Source: Corydoras sp. C115 (Eukaryota; Chordata; Actinopteri; Siluriformes; Callichthyidae). Taken from it: 64,000 bases of DNA. A program made the translations under genes and the position numbers. The notes below the pieces were generated by a model, which saw nothing but the letters and a program-made list of their open reading frames with translations, searched no databases and was not told where the DNA came from. The DNA is taken from NCBI GenBank assembly GCA_019802505.1, contig JAFMOC010000231.1, positions 792,501-856,500 on the forward strand. Direction: 5' to 3'. This document shows, in pieces, positions 10,718-23,835 of the stretch (the stretch's first letter is position 1; every line of letters begins with the position of its first letter).

Positions 10718-13700
10718 TTGTTGTGGGTTTTTTTTGCCCCTCGTTCGCTCGCCTCGTGCGCGCTATTGTTTCCGCTCCAGACCCGAAAACAGCCCCCCGT
10801 CCGCTCCCCACGCGCTGGCACCCTGTCAGCAGCCCCTCCAGCCTATCCCGGCCGTTTCGGGAAGGACACGCGGAGCGGGACAAACTTTACAAAAAATAAT
10901 AACAAAAACAAACCAAAAAAACAACAAAGAAAAAGCGGCTCGACTTCAAAGCCGCAACGTCGGCGGCTTTGAAGTCGCGTCCCGCTACTCTGTGTAGCGC
11001 GGTTACAAGTTGCGCCCCCCCCCGCTGTGGTATTTGGGGGAAAGTTCAAAAGTAGCGCCTCGCGCATAAAGTCGGCAAAATTGTCAACTATAAAGTTAAA
11101 GAAGCGCCGCGTTTTACAACCGAAGACCAACAACTGTTTACCGACCAGGTCCCTCTGAAGTTCACTTTACTTCCCCGAGGCGACGCTCTCTGTCTCTCTC
11201 TCTCTTTATGTCTCTCTCTCTCTGTCTTTCTGTATGTCTTTCTCTCTCTATGTCTTTCTGTATGTCTTTCTCTCGACCTCGTGTTACACTCACTCTCTCT
11301 CTCCCTCTTTCTGTATGTCTCTCTCTCTGTCTTTTTGTATGTCTCTCTCTCTCTGTATGTCTCTCTCTCTGTCTTTCTGTATGTCTCTCTCTCCATGTCT
11401 CTCTCTCTCTCTCTCGTCTTTCTGTATGTCTCTCTCTCGACCTCGTGTTACTCTCTCTCTCACACAATGGAGCTCTTTCTGCTCGCGCCATGCTCTTGGC
11501 TTTCCATATTTTTTGGGAAGTGGGACACACGGCGGCGGGCTGTGTGCGGATTCGAACCCGTCTGGAGGCGCTGCGGACGGCCGGAGAACGCACATTCTTT
11601 TGTTCCATGGAGATTCGCAACAGGTCCTCCTCCTCCTCCCCCCCTCACCCCCCCCCTTCTTCTGACAAGCCAGAGAGTTCAGTGCCAACTATGCGCCGCT
11701 CTGGAAACATGAGACTTTTTTTTAAAAAATGGGTTCCTCAGTGTCCACGGTTCTCCCTCCCTGTCCCCCCGTCACCCGGGGTTGAGGTTGGACGCCGTAA
11801 CGGGACGCACTACCCCAGGACGAGCCGTGTGCTCCGTGCCACAACACGGGCCCGGCTCGTTGTGTTTGGTTTTCGGGACGCTCCTGTCCCCAGAGCTCCG
11901 CTGGGACACGTTCTGCGTTCCTCGTCTGCGTTCTGCGTTCCGCACCGCGTGGCCGGACGTGACAGCCCTGAGTTGACACATCAGCTGCTCATAAACATGC
12001 AGATATACAGGCCCTCGGGTGCACCGCTCAGATTTAGGAATTTCGGAGGGAGTGTTTGGGGATGGGGGAGGGGAACGGTTCTGTGAGTGTGTGTGTGTGG
12101 GGGGGGGGTGAGTCTTTTGTCTCACACGGTTACTGCTGAAGTGATTTCCAGGAGCTTAAGGCCCCGTCCACACAGCGGAGGGGGTGTTATTTTCCCCCAA
12201 AAGACTTTCTAAGCAATGTTTTTCAAAACTTAAGAAAACTTAAAAAAAACTTAAAACTTAAGAGGACTGATCCCGGACCTGTAGGACGTTACCGGTGGGG
12301 GGTGGGGTGCTCTAGAATGTTGGGGGTGGGGTGGGGGGGGCTGCTCTAGAACACACGTCCTGGCCTGTTGTTGGGCGCGCCATAAATAAAAACACAAACA
12401 CAGCATGAGAACCTAAGCCGTGTCCAGAATCAGCCACCAGTGGGTGCGAGTCTGGTTCTTTGTACGTTCCGTTGACCCGGTAAGCGAGTATGTTGTATGC
12501 ACCGACCCCCCCCCCACCCCGCTGTCGGAACCTGAGGTTGGACACCATCCACCCATCTCATTATCTTCCACTTTATCCTCTACTACTGTTGCGGAGGGGT
12601 GGGGACGGGGGTTTCCCATGCCCATCCAGGGGAGAACCCAGGACAGGGCGCCAATCTATCACCGAACACACACACACACACACACACACACTCTATATGG
12701 GGCAAATTGGATAATTCAATTCACCTTGAATCCATGTTTTTGGATGGTGGGAGGAAACCAGAGAACCTGGAGGGAACCCACACAGACACGGGGAGAACAT
12801 GCAAACTCCACCCAGATGGGGATTCGAACCTGGAATCTGAGAGGAGAACATGCCAACCACTAAGCCGCCCATGGGATGGTATCTCCCAACACTTGACTCC
12901 GCCCACTTGCCCACATGATTCGGCAATCAATGAATTATGGGATGGCGCCTACTGCGTACTACATGGGCAAGTAAGAAAACATCGAACGTAGAACGTGGAA
13001 CGCACCGAGAGGCGGGGGACGGGGACGTTCCTTACCGAAGGAGTCAAAAGCCATTCGGAGGGAACCGTGCCGAGTCATGTGATCAGGCTGAAAGCGGGGA
13101 GGCCAACACGTTGGTTGGGTCAGTACACATCCGCTTTCCCATGATGCACTACCAACCGAGATGGCAGGACGTCACCTGAGAGAGAGAGCGCCTAACTGGC
13201 CCGGCTAAATAGCTGCGACTCGTCTCTCGTTTGTCCGCAGGAATGCTGGCCGTTTCGGGCAGCGAGACCGAAGACGACGACAACATGGACGTCCCGTTGG
13301 ACCTGTCGTCCAGCCGCGGGGCTTCGGCCAAGCGGAAGCGACGAGGGAACCTTCCCAAGGAGTCGGTCCAGATCCTGAGGGACTGGCTTTACGAGCATCG
13401 CTACAACGCCTACCCGTCCGAGCAGGAGAAGGCCCTGCTGTCCAAACAGACCCAGCTGTCCACGCTACAGGTACGTCGGTCGCCGGCTCGGGGACGCGAG
13501 AATGTCGAGGTGCTCCTGCGGAGAAGCTGCCGTTTCTGTGACGATCGAGCTCTCGGTCGGGAAACTGAAAGGTTCTTGTGGGAGACAGCTGGAGGAGGAT
13601 ATGGGAAACGGTGTCCATGCTTTTCAAACAAGACAACCCCCATGCAGTGAGCGAGCGAGAGAGAGAGAGAGAGAGAGCGGGAGAGAGAGAGAGAGTCAGG

Positions 13701-14821
13701 AATTCCCCCACACTCAGCCAGATGTCTGCGGAACAATAGAACCACAATACACAAGATTCCAAGGTTCACAGGCAACAGTCTGTAGAGTTGAACGGTATCT
13801 GGCAGGAATTTGAACAAACGGACTGGACCCCCCAAGCGGAACGTTAGTTCCTTAATTAGTTCCTTAACTAGTTCCTTAAACTGGGAAAATTTTCTAGAGT
13901 ATTTAACTCTACGTCAAGGTACCCAAGGCAAATTAAACGTTATTTAATACCCCCCATAAAGGCCTGAAGGCTTGCGTTTGCATTCGAGTAGACCCCTGGA
14001 CTCCCTCGGCCCTCCATTGTAAGGGAGCAGAGTCATTAGCATTATTAAGGGCCCTCATCCCAGGACGAGGGGTGCGTTGGTCTTGGTAGGTCGTTGGAAC
14101 TTGTCCCTCGCGGAATGCTCGCTGACCTCATGTATTGTGGAAGCAGAATGTCGCCCGAGTCCGGCCCTCTCGGCGCGAAACAAAAGCCGGTGGTGTAAGG
14201 CCAGTGGACCGTGGTGTTGTCCGGGAACAAAAAGCGCAGGACTATTTTTGGGACTCTGGAACTTATTGCTGAGGACCAGCAAGGCCGTCCCTAACCTGTT
14301 CCCCATTGTGTTCGCCCCATCAGGTGTGCAATTGGTTCATCAACGCCCGGCGGCGGCTCCTGCCAGAGATGCTGCGGAAGGACGGGAAGGACCCCAACCA
14401 GTTCACCATCTCACGCCGTGCCAGCAAGGGCCCCGACTGCCTGAGTGACAGTTCCCGGTCCCCCAAACACGAGAGCTACGATCCCAGCTCACCCCTGCGC
14501 CCGGGCCCGGTCTCCCCCGCCTTTCCTGCGAAGGCTCCCTCGCCCAAGACGCCACCCTCGCCCGCTTTGCCCCGGCCCTCGGTCATCTGCCACACCACCG
14601 TCTCGGCGGTCGGCACACGGGTGGAGGGCTCCACAGAGCTTGCGCCGGGCCTCTTCGGCTGCCCCACCAGCGGCACCGGGCTGGGCACGGAATTTAACAC
14701 TCCCCCGCCCACGCCACCCGACCTGACGGCGCAGGACTTCAGCGGCTTCCAACTGCTGGTGGATGTAGCACTGAAGAGGGCCGCCGAAATGGAGCTCCAG
14801 GCCAAACGAGTGCCGGCCTAA
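10591..14821 (+). CDS. tgif1: homeobox protein TGIF1 (three coding exons)
   Basis: TALE-class homeodomain transcriptional repressor. In vertebrates it binds Smad2/3 complexes and retinoid-response DNA and recruits CtBP, Sin3 and HDACs in the nucleus. Joining 10591..10606, 13241..13470 and 14324..14821 gives 247 residues (human short isoform 272). The N-terminus MKAKRGMLAVSGSETED parallels human TGIF1. A CtBP-binding PLDLS motif is at residues 24-28; TGIF2 lacks it, which decides the paralogue. The homeodomain spans about residues 37-99, with the TALE signature AYPSEQEK (62-69) and helix 3 NWFINARRR (85-93). The C-terminal repression region holds 'NTPPPTPPDL' and 'DFSGFQLLVDVALKRAAEME'. Both introns have GT-AG ends and phases 1 and 0. 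The gene converges on DLGAP1 downstream, as in human. Confidence 0.95.
10671..10721. repeat. (GT)n microsatellite in TGIF1 intron 1
   Basis: GT run with single TTT interruptions. Confidence 0.9.
10941..10977. repeat. perfect 15-bp hairpin in TGIF1 intron 1
   Basis: The arms cgacttcaaagccgc (10941-10955) and gcggctttgaagtcg (10963-10977) are exact reverse complements around a 7-nt loop. It lies in the GC-rich part of intron 1. Function unknown. Confidence 0.85.
11187..11462. repeat. CT-rich tract with 'tctttctgtatg' units
   Basis: Polypyrimidine microsatellite-like array of ctctct, gtctttctgtatgt and 'tcgacctcgtgtta' blocks. The last block occurs twice, near 11273 and 11438. Confidence 0.9.
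12546..12870 (-). repeat. tRNA-related SINE in TGIF1 intron 1
   Basis: Full-length family member with a (CA)n expansion at 12665-12690 and head 'aagccgccc' at the right. Confidence 0.82.
13241..13470 (+). CDS. tgif1: TGIF1 coding exon 2
   Basis: The acceptor is tccgcag|GA and the donor CTACAG|GTACGT. It encodes residues 6-82: the acidic SGSETED stretch, the PLDLS motif and the first two homeodomain helices. Confidence 0.95.
14324..14821 (+). CDS. tgif1: TGIF1 coding exon 3
   Basis: The acceptor is ccatcag|GTGTGC. It encodes residues 83-247, starting VCNWFINARRR (homeodomain helix 3), then the Pro/Ser-rich repression region, ending at TAA 14819-14821. Confidence 0.95.
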   Translation: MCNWFINARRRLLPEMLRKDGKDPNQFTISRRASKGPDCLSDSSRSPKHESYDPSSPLRPGPVSPAFPAKAPSPKTPPSPALPRPSVICHTTVSAVGTRVEGSTELAPGLFGCPTSGTGLGTEFNTPPPTPPDLTAQDFSGFQLLVDVALKRAAEMELQAKRVPA

Positions 14822-15658
14822 AGAATGCAAACAAAGGACCTAGGAGATGAAGGAGGCAGGGGATTTATTCTTCCTCGACCCCCCCGGGCGTCTTCAAAGT
14901 GAACTTTTCAGGACTGAATGACGGTGTTCGGTGGGGGGATGGGCGGGAGTGAGGGAGGGAGGGGTTTTTTTTGTTTTGTTTTGGGTTTTTGATACTTGTA
15001 TCCGATGAGTTTGTAGAATTCTTTGGTAAGGTGCCTTGGTCGTCGTCTTTTTTGTATTTCCTTTGTATATACATATGCATATCCTCCTTTTTTTTGTTTG
15101 CACACAGGGGACCAAAAATGTAAAGTCAGCGAACTGTCGGTTTTCCCCGTAGAGAGGACCGTGTCTTATCCCGTCTCCTGCACCAGGTTGGCGGCGGGCC
15201 CGGTTTTGGTTCATTCCGCCTCATTCCTTTGCACAGTACGGCGGATCATCTCGAGTATCTTAAACGTTCCTCCTCTCTCCGCGACCAACTTTTAATCACT
15301 ACTGTTCCAGATCCGAGGTCCGTTTTCTTTTCTGTTCGCCAATTTTTTTTGTGTTGTATCGCGAACGCCACGAGTATTTTTTTGGTTCCATTTCATCGGC
15401 GGAATCTTCGGACGTAGCAGAACTCTAGCTCGGGATTGACTCCCGGGACACTCAGTATAGAAATGGCCAGTGAATGTGCCCCCCCCCCCCACCCCTCAAA
15501 AGTCCCATCTGCCTTCTTCACACTACCCCCGGACCAGCCCCCGCTCCCCCTCAGACGCCCTCCCTGCACGCCTCGGCGGGTTTGAGGTATCGACACTACG
15601 TGACTGTTACAGAACGTGTTTATTTTATTGTTTAATAGACCACTGTCCGCAGACTAAA

Positions 15659-15694
<36 letters not shown>

Positions 15695-15800
15695 GGGGTC
15701 GCCAGAATGTTCTGGGACCCCCGGGACCTTCCGATGATGTCATTACTGTGCAATGTTTGCGGCGGTCATAGTGTTCGAATAAAGGTTTTTGTTTTCTATA
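14822..15800 (+). other. TGIF1 3' UTR
   Basis: Non-coding sequence from the stop codon to just past the AATAAA at 15778. It includes T-rich runs and a 34-nt A tract near 15660-15693 that could prime internal oligo-dT. Extent inferred from the poly(A) hexamer. Confidence 0.55.
15778..15783 (+). terminator. candidate TGIF1 poly(A) signal
   Basis: AATAAA about 960 nt past the stop, followed by a T/GT-rich stretch ('ggtttttgttttc') typical of a downstream element. Confidence 0.6.
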
Positions 15801-18100
15801 AAAACGACACCTGGTCGTTCTGCTTGTGTTCTGAGGTTCTGAGGAGGTATCCCAACCAAACAACCCCCCCCCCCACCCCGGAACAAACAAGCAGGTGGTG
15901 GAAAGTTTCTGAGTGGACTCATCCCATGTCCCTCTCTCATCCTGAATATGAGGCTGACAAAGGCGGCGATTAGCATAATCCCGCATCTAATTAGCGGCGG
16001 CTGGCATCGGACCCGCCCGCAGCGTCTGGGCGTCTTGGCTTCGACACAATGACGCCGGATTAGGAGAAGCATCCGTCCTGGAAATCAAATTCAGCCAACT
16101 TCCCGCCGATTCTGGGGGTTAAGCTACAACTGTACGCCGACTAGATAACAAAAAAAAAACACGTTGTCTCCGTTACGTTCTGTGGTGACTGAATATGTTT
16201 AGAACCTGCTGCGTCTTCATCTGTGGACGTTCTCCCGTAAATCACTGTGTCCTCCAGGCGGTCACGTCGCTGAGGCGGAGCTACGGCGGTCATATTGGTC
16301 TTCCGCCTTCGAGGACGAGAACGAAGGCGTTATGAGTAACATGACTAGACAACTATTAGGATGGTATGTAGCTATGTTTTAGAATTACAACATGATGCGA
16401 CAAACATACTTACGTACGTGAGCCTCTTTCGTATTGCCCTCGTTTGGCATCCATGTGACTCCTCCCAAATTCGGTCAATCCACACAGTTGAAAACAGGAA
16501 ACGTATTTAGTCATAAATCTCAAATCCTGCTTGGGTCAGGATCGCCCCGCCCCCAACCCCCAACTGACAAATTGGGTAGGTCTTTTTTTTTTTTTTAAAC
16601 CTAAAAATTAAAAACGTTTTAACCAACGCCCACATTCAGACCAGAACGCGTTGGCAGCTAATTGGCAGTTAATTGTTTTATTAAGTAAATTTTTCCACAA
16701 CATCAACCGTGTAATCATACGAATTACAAAACTTGGACTCGGTTAACATGGTATTAGACCCGAGGTGGCTGCATTTACACTCTGAACGTTCACATATTTA
16801 CAAGTTCCACCATTCCGTGTGATCCCACGCCCACCCCCCTCTACCCAGAATCCTTTAGGGGTGTTTTTATTTTGATGTTACATTTAAACGTCAGACGTCA
16901 CGTGCGCTACGAACGAAAGACATTCGCTACGTTCACACTGCAAGTTCTCAAAGTGCGACACCAAGTCCTTGGCCAGGGGGCGCCACAGCGGAGAAGTGTT
17001 GGCGACTGGGACAATGAGGACAGTGACGCCTACACCTGGCTAAGGCAATTTCACATTCCCAATTCACCTCTTTGGACGTTGTAAATGGAACCAAACCCCA
17101 AGAATTCGACCCTACGGACTTCTCAGGTAGAATTCCGTAAATGCGTAGCCCACGCATTGTTCCGTAGAGTGTCCACCCAAGAGATTTACGTGCATGGGGT
17201 AAGTGAACCGGTGGAAAGTAACGGGCCATAGACCAGAGTAACTGTAACGGGCCATAGACCAGAGTAACTGGGCACACACTCACTCACACTTGGCGTTAAT
17301 CTGGACCTGTGGCCTGATTGTTGGTGCCAGACAAGTCCAAATTTAAGCTTTCAAAACCGGGCCCCTGATTTGAAGCCCTGTTCCACGAAGGCTTGCTGTA
17401 AATTTGTGGCGTGGACCCCTGTAGGAGGACAATTTTCCATGTGGGTTATCTCGTAGTTCTACACCATATTCGCCAAGTTTGCCTTTATAGACTTTGCCTT
17501 GTGCACTAGGATACACTCCTGTTGGCGACACAATTGGTGGCACCAATTCTGATGGTTGGCATTGAGGTCACGATGTGGTTTACGGGTCGCGGGTACTAGC
17601 AGTGTGAACATACCGGGCGAGAGGACTACCAAACCCGGCCGGTACAAAACCGATGTACAATGGCTTAGAACCAGTAAGCTCATCCATGATTGTCCGGTAC
17701 TCAAAATTATTTGTGGAGCCAAAGAACCTGGGCGTGTAAAACACAAGGACCGGACAAGCCGAGCGACGACGCAAAGATCCAGACGTACACGCGGACGCGC
17801 TGTTGAGTCCCCCCTGAGGCCACGTCGTGCATGACGACGCGATTTCCAAACTTAAGGCGGAGAACGGAACGTGAGCGTAACAGTGGGCCACCCATCACGG
17901 TAACGATGGGTTGCATAAAATAACGACATGAATACGATACGAACGGCGAAGTGGCATCTCTGCCAGAAGGAGAACGCACGGCGCAGCGTTCGAAAAATCA
18001 ACTTTACGAACTACCATACGTAAAGTAGCTCTGTTCTGTCGTAAGTGCAAAATGGGTGCGTGTACTTGATTTTGTGATCGACATATTTACAGTTCACACC

Positions 18101-18128
18101 TCTCTCTCTCTATATATATATATATATT
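18101..18128. repeat. (CT)n(TA)n microsatellite
   Basis: Short CT run followed by TA units. Confidence 0.85.
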
Positions 18129-19041
18129 TATTTATATTTATTTAAATTGTTGTTTAGTAAATTGCACAATTCAGGAACATGTGATATTAGTAATAACTGA
18201 TCGTCTTTAATCTATAAATACAAAAATAGTTTTTTTTTTTTTTGCGACCTTCTTCCTACGAAGCCGCCTCACATGCGCGTTTAGCAAATGTTCTATACGT
18301 TCATATAAACCGCGATGACGAGCTAGCTTTCATGCACATTAGTCAGGAGTTGTCGGGAACGTAGCATGTTCAGAGTAACGTGACTTTATCCTAAACCACA
18401 CCCACTTCCTTCTCGATGCATGTACGATCGCTACCACGGCGACATCCACACTAATATAGTTTTCTGCAAATTTCTTTGTGGCTCTGCCTACATGCTGTCA
18501 ATCCATGTAGCGGGTGGGCCGGACGTAATTAGTAATTGGTAACGTAATTAGCATTAGCTTGCATGTAGCAACCCTTAAACCGTCGCGTAATCCAAAGAAT
18601 CCACTATAAAAAAAAATGTCCACAAAATAAAACCAATTGGGATCGGAATATAGTTAGTCACCGATGTGTATGCTGGTGGCCATTTTTTACAAAAAACCCT
18701 CTTCATCCCACTCGTAGCGGAATCGATTTGTAGAACGTATCAATTTGGTCACAATTGTAAAACGTAGACCCTCAAAAAATGAGGACAAACTCCTCCCTCG
18801 TTGGTAGCTAAGGTAGCTAAAACATTTACCAAAATTGAAATCGTGGTTGGTCACCTACAGATATTACCTTCTAATAATGAATAGTAAATTGTAAATTTCA
18901 GTACGCAGGTTGGTACGCAACCTCGCACTACGTTGGCCATGTTTCCCTCTTCCGACACACGTCGTCATTGTTAAAATTGCGCTACTCATTAAACAACATA
19001 ACAGCTTTCTTTACGTGTTGGTATTCTATTCACACTTGTCA

Positions 19042-19042
19042 C

Positions 19043-19072
<30 letters not shown>
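19042..19072. repeat. (AAT)n microsatellite
   Basis: About ten AAT units. Confidence 0.95.
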
Positions 19073-19074
<2 letters not shown>

Positions 19075-20257
19075 CACCCCATCCCCTTAACCACGGAACT
19101 TGCCCAGCGTTTTGGCCCCCACATGACCCTCAGATCGCCCCCAGGTGGACGAGGCCCCCATTTGAGCCGGGCGTCTGTCACAGTGTATCAGACGTGCTAC
19201 TTGGTCAGCGAAGAAGAGTAAAGCTTTGGATTTGGAACGTCGGAAACCAGGAAGCACCTTAAAACCACGCGAGGGCGAACGCACACGCCTTTAACGCTCA
19301 CTCGACGTCACACTGTTGTCTTGTTACGCCATTTAATTATGTTTAGAACCCCATTCCGGAACGTACGTGTACATTTTCCTCCTAGTGGAGTAATGCTGAA
19401 GCCGTATATGAGCCAAACTAACATGGCGCCGACTACAGGATGACGACAGGACATGGGGGTTCCAATGCTTTTAATGTTTACGTGAACCATGGCTAAATTA
19501 AATTCAGGCGATGAATACGCGAACGACGTAACGTGACTAAAAACGGGTGCCGGCTTGATTTCAGGGCTCAATGTCCCGTTTGTCTTTGTCTTGGCTTATT
19601 AGGGTTACAGGGTGCCGGAGCCTATTCCGGCCTATCAAAGGACATACACTTTCATGACGACAATTTTTACCCAAGTGAACGTATATCGACTTACGAGTTA
19701 GCGAGTCTCCTGTGACAAAAAAAAAAACAAGAACCCACAGACAAGTGGTTCCCCCCGAGCCCGATTTTGCATGTTCTCCACCCGACCCAAAGTCAGAAGA
19801 ATTTCATATGCGGAGCTAGCTGGAGGTACGCGTGTGTTTATATATTTTAAAATCGTGAGTTGATACATGAGTCGTAGATGTCGTACGATGGGCGGGTTGG
19901 CGTCGCATCCTTGGCGCCCCATCCGTGGGAAAGATGGTGGTGTGTGGTATTGCCCTTTTACCCGGGGGGGTGGGGGGGGGTAATACTGACAGACGAAAGC
20001 AGATGTGTTGGACGTACGTGGTTTCCATAGCGAAAATAAGTTGCTACAATTTGGAATCAAGCTCTCCGATAGGCTGACGAGAATGCTACATTGCTCGATT
20101 GTCCAGGAAACAGGAACTAAAAAAATAAAGTACCACAGTGTCAGACCTTGTTCGTTAGCGAGGGCGGCGGTAAGTCCCCCGCCAGAGTGCGCCATCCAGT
20201 CATGTACCAGGGTATCGGAGTGCTTGGAGTGGAAAGGGGGCGGGGCTTGTCGTGACC

Positions 20258-20464
20258 TCACAGTCGAGTCTGAGCCTCGGGGATGTAGATCTCGATGCTG
20301 TCGGCGCACTCAGTGGCCGAGCTCTGCCTCGACAGGGCGGCGGCGCGTTTGGCCGCCAGGAGTCGTTTGCGCGCCTCCAGCCTCTGGGAGCCCTCCAGGG
20401 AGCGGTCCCTCACCAGCGCCCCCCTGCCCGGCTTCCGGGGGACCGGAGGGGGAACGGGTCTGTC
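20258..20464 (-). CDS. dlgap1: DLGAP1 coding exon 10 (last)
   Basis: The acceptor is CCCCAG|GACAGA. It encodes a proline-rich 'DRPVPPPVPRKP' run, 'RLEARKRLLAAKRAA' and the C-terminal 'ADSIEIYIPEAQTRL' before TGA 20260-20258. Confidence 0.95.
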   Translation of the reverse strand, partial: DRPVPPPVPRKPGRGALVRDRSLEGSQRLEARKRLLAAKRAAALSRQSSATECADSIEIYIPEAQTRL

Positions 20465-22808
20465 CTGGGGAGCCAGAGGAAAGACACAAACCTCAGACGA
20501 CGGAGGCCTTCATTGACTTACGAACAAAAAAAAAAGGTCACGGAAAGCACAGAGATGTGTATGGAGTGGTGAGAGGGCGCCGCATGCAGGTCGCGGGGAC
20601 ATACTGTGTGCAGCCAAAGGAGCAGCGTCTCAAAAAGCAGATCACTGTTCGAAACACAAAACAAAAACCAAAACGGAGCAAACGTAAGAGACCGGGGGCC
20701 ATGCCGCGAGCGGGAACTCAAGAACATCAAGAACCGGAGAGCATGCCGCGGCGCGGCGCCGACCGAACGGGTACCTTCCGCTCCGGCGGCTCCGGCGACC
20801 TCCAGTCGTTGGCCTTGAGCTGGTGCAGCTCGTCGAACTTCAGGCTGATGTTCTCGATGGACAACTGGAGCATGTCCCAGAATCCCGCCAAGTCCTGCGA
20901 GACGGGCCGCGGGTGCGCATGGGGGTTCTGGAGGAGAACACAGAACATCGTGATCCCAACCTACGTCTACCCTTCCAAAAGGACGCCGAATCGGACGTTC
21001 GGACATAGGACACCTCAATGGCCTGAATATCAATTGGACTGGCGGTCCTGCAGGACACCCTTAATGGACTCACATATAGTTTCCCAGTTGTTAGTTTTTC
21101 CATTTGTTTAATATATGTACATGGCTGTCCTACATTGTTGTTGCTGCCTGGCCGCTCAAGGAGGACGAGTCCCCCACTGAGTCTTGGTCCTCCCAAGGTT
21201 TCTTCCTTGAATAACAACAGGGAGTTTTTTCTTGCCACTGTCGCTTCGGCTTGCTCTTTGGGGGTTTAAAGGCTTTTCATTCTGTAAAGATGCTCTGTGA
21301 CGATGTACTGATGTAAAAAGCGCAACATAAATAAGTTGAACTTGACGTGCTCTGGAGAGCTGAGCCATGCCGGCTTCTGATTGGCTGACGGGAAGTCGTC
21401 GGTACCTACCAGGTTCTCCTCGCAGAGCTCCCTGAACTGGTGGAACTTCTGCGACATCAGCAGCTGAGCGCTACCCACCGCACTCCGAATCTTCCCCAGT
21501 ACTAAACAAACAAACAAACAACATAAATTATAAATTTTACAGGCGATTGTGCTCCCTCAGCGCTATCGCCAATAAAGTTTTTGCGCAATAAAATTTTGGT
21601 ACGCCGACTAACGATGTAGGCGTACAATTTAAGGCTCGGAAAGTGCATGTCCTCTACATCCCGTCACTAGAGGGCACCAGCTTTCCACTTTCGGGGGGGG
21701 GGGGGATACTCACTCTCCTCCGACAGCTCGTTCTCGTGCTCGTCTTGCTCCATCTGCCGACACCAGCCCTCCATCCGCTCCACCTCGGCCTGCAGGAGCT
21801 TCAGGAACCAGCGTCCGTCGCGCGAGCACACCAACCCGCCGGTGCCCCCGCCCCTCGCCTCCTCCACCTCCTCGTCCTCGTTGGCGTCCATCCAGGGCTC
21901 CGGCGGCGGCAGGACAGAGGGGTCGAACGAGGCGTAGTCCTCCTGCGCGCAGGCGTGGTAGTGGTTCCCCGAGCCCTGGATCGACACGGTGGAGGTGGAC
22001 GAGTCCCGGGAAGACTCGCGGGCCGTGTACCCGCCGCCGGTCCGACCCGACTCCTCCGACAGGTCCAGGTCGGCCTGGACGCCGGCCGTCACGCTGTCAG
22101 ACCGCGTCATCCGCCGATGGCTGAGAGAGAGATAAGAGACCCATGGAACCATCAATGACTGCTCCCGTTAGGGGGAGCCCCCTCGACTGGGTGCTTGTCA
22201 GGTTCTGCCTCTTTAGGTTAAATCCTGGTTGAACTTTATGGTTAACGGGGTTAACGATGCTGCAAATAAGTCCGTGGAAGCCAACAGAACATAGAATCAT
22301 ATCGTCATTTGTGTTTGGTATGTTCTCCCTTCTCTATAATGCCGGTATAGCGCATGGGCGAGTCTGCCTCTAAGGGGGGGGGTGGGGTTGGGGGGGGGGA
22401 TGCAGGTTCGAGGAGCCATAAATGAGATCGGCTGAAATCCGAGAGGAACGTCAGTTCTAGCTCACGTTCTTCAGGCTGCGCGCCTCCGTCACCCCTTTGA
22501 TGTTCAAATGAACACCTGCTCCATTCAGAGCCGGAGAGCCGCACCTCCATCCCTCACCACATCCCAAACCCGCCGCCCGTCAGCGCCCGCCGGCGTTTAA
22601 GGGCTCTGTGGAACCACAGCGACGTTCCCTTCTGTTTCAAATCCGAGAACGAGAGGGGGCGGTGTCTATGGGCATGCCACACCAACTACCCATCCATCCA
22701 TTATGTTCTGCTTAATCCCCTAATAGGGTCACGGGATCGGGGGGGGGGGGGTGGCCTATGCCCATTGGAGAACGTTTCGGGCGCTGGGCAGGACGCCAAT
22801 CTATCACT

Positions 22809-22847
<39 letters not shown>

Positions 22848-23027
22848 AGGAATCGAACCGGCGACCTTCAGGTTACGAGGCTGGTTCCTCAACCCCATGT
22901 TTATGACTGACGGGTGGGGGGGGCGTGGGGGGGAACTCGTCATAATAGACAGGGAAAGAATCTAAATTCAATATTTATTACCCAAACACTCCTGCTGGTC
23001 ATCAGTTCTAAAACCATGTGATAAAAA

Positions 23028-23062
<35 letters not shown>

Positions 23063-23633
23063 TCCATCCATCCATTATCTTCCGCTTTATCCTCTATTAT
23101 GGTCGCGGGGGGTTCCCCATGCCCATTCAGGGGAGAACATTTCAGGCGCTGGGCAGATACACCCAGGACAGGACGCCAATCTATCACTGGACACACACTC
23201 ACTCACACACACACTCTGTATGGGGCAATTTTGAGAACTCAATTGAATTTTTGGACTGTGGGAGGAAACCGGAGAACCCGGAGGAAACCCACGTGGACAC
23301 GGGGAGAACATGCAAACTCCACCCAGATGGGGATTCGACCCGGGAAACCCTAGCGCTGAGAAGAGAACATGCTAAACCACTAAGCCACCGTGCCGCCACA
23401 CACATACATACATAAATATACAAAATCACACACTCTTATAGTGGTCAGTATTTTTGAGTGTAGAATAAATAATAAATATTTCTATTTTATCTTTATTCTA
23501 TTTTTCTTTAAAAATTAACAAATTAATAAATTGAACTTTCTGTGGAGAGGTCAGGTAAGAACTTCACTGCTGGCTCTACCATCTACACATGTGACAAGTA
23601 AACCTGAGTCTGATTCTGAAGACAGGACGTTGT

Positions 23634-23664
<31 letters not shown>

Positions 23665-23799
23665 ATGTGTGTGTGTATGTACAGTATGTATGTATGTGTG
23701 TGTGTGTGTGTGTGTGTGTCTGGGGGGGGGGTTAATGATACCTGACCATGTCTGTGACCCTCAACCGGCCTGCTTCATGACTACAGCAACAGATGGCCC

Positions 23800-23835
<36 letters not shown>

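Larger units (their letters stand above)
15801..20257. other. TGIF1-DLGAP1 convergent intergenic region
   Basis: About 4.4 kb without a recognisable exon. It has a tandem 'gggccatagaccagagtaact' pair at 17218-17268, a CT/TA microsatellite at 18101-18128 and an (AAT)n run. Part of the right end is presumably DLGAP1 3' UTR, but no convincing minus-strand AATAAA was found to fix its limit. Confidence 0.5.

Noticed and set aside
11234..12086. Leu/Ser/Cys-rich frames with apparent signal-peptide or membrane character
   Set aside because: They are translations of the CT-rich tract in TGIF1 intron 1; the hydrophobic runs are compositional.
16872..17979. Possible small genes in the TGIF1-DLGAP1 interval
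   Set aside because: Short frames (60-111 codons) on both strands without splice context or family similarity; nothing supports coding.
20005..21111. 368-codon plus-strand frame antisense to DLGAP1 exons 9-10
   Set aside because: It spans two real minus-strand exons and an intron; it has no similarity of its own and is a chance open frame.
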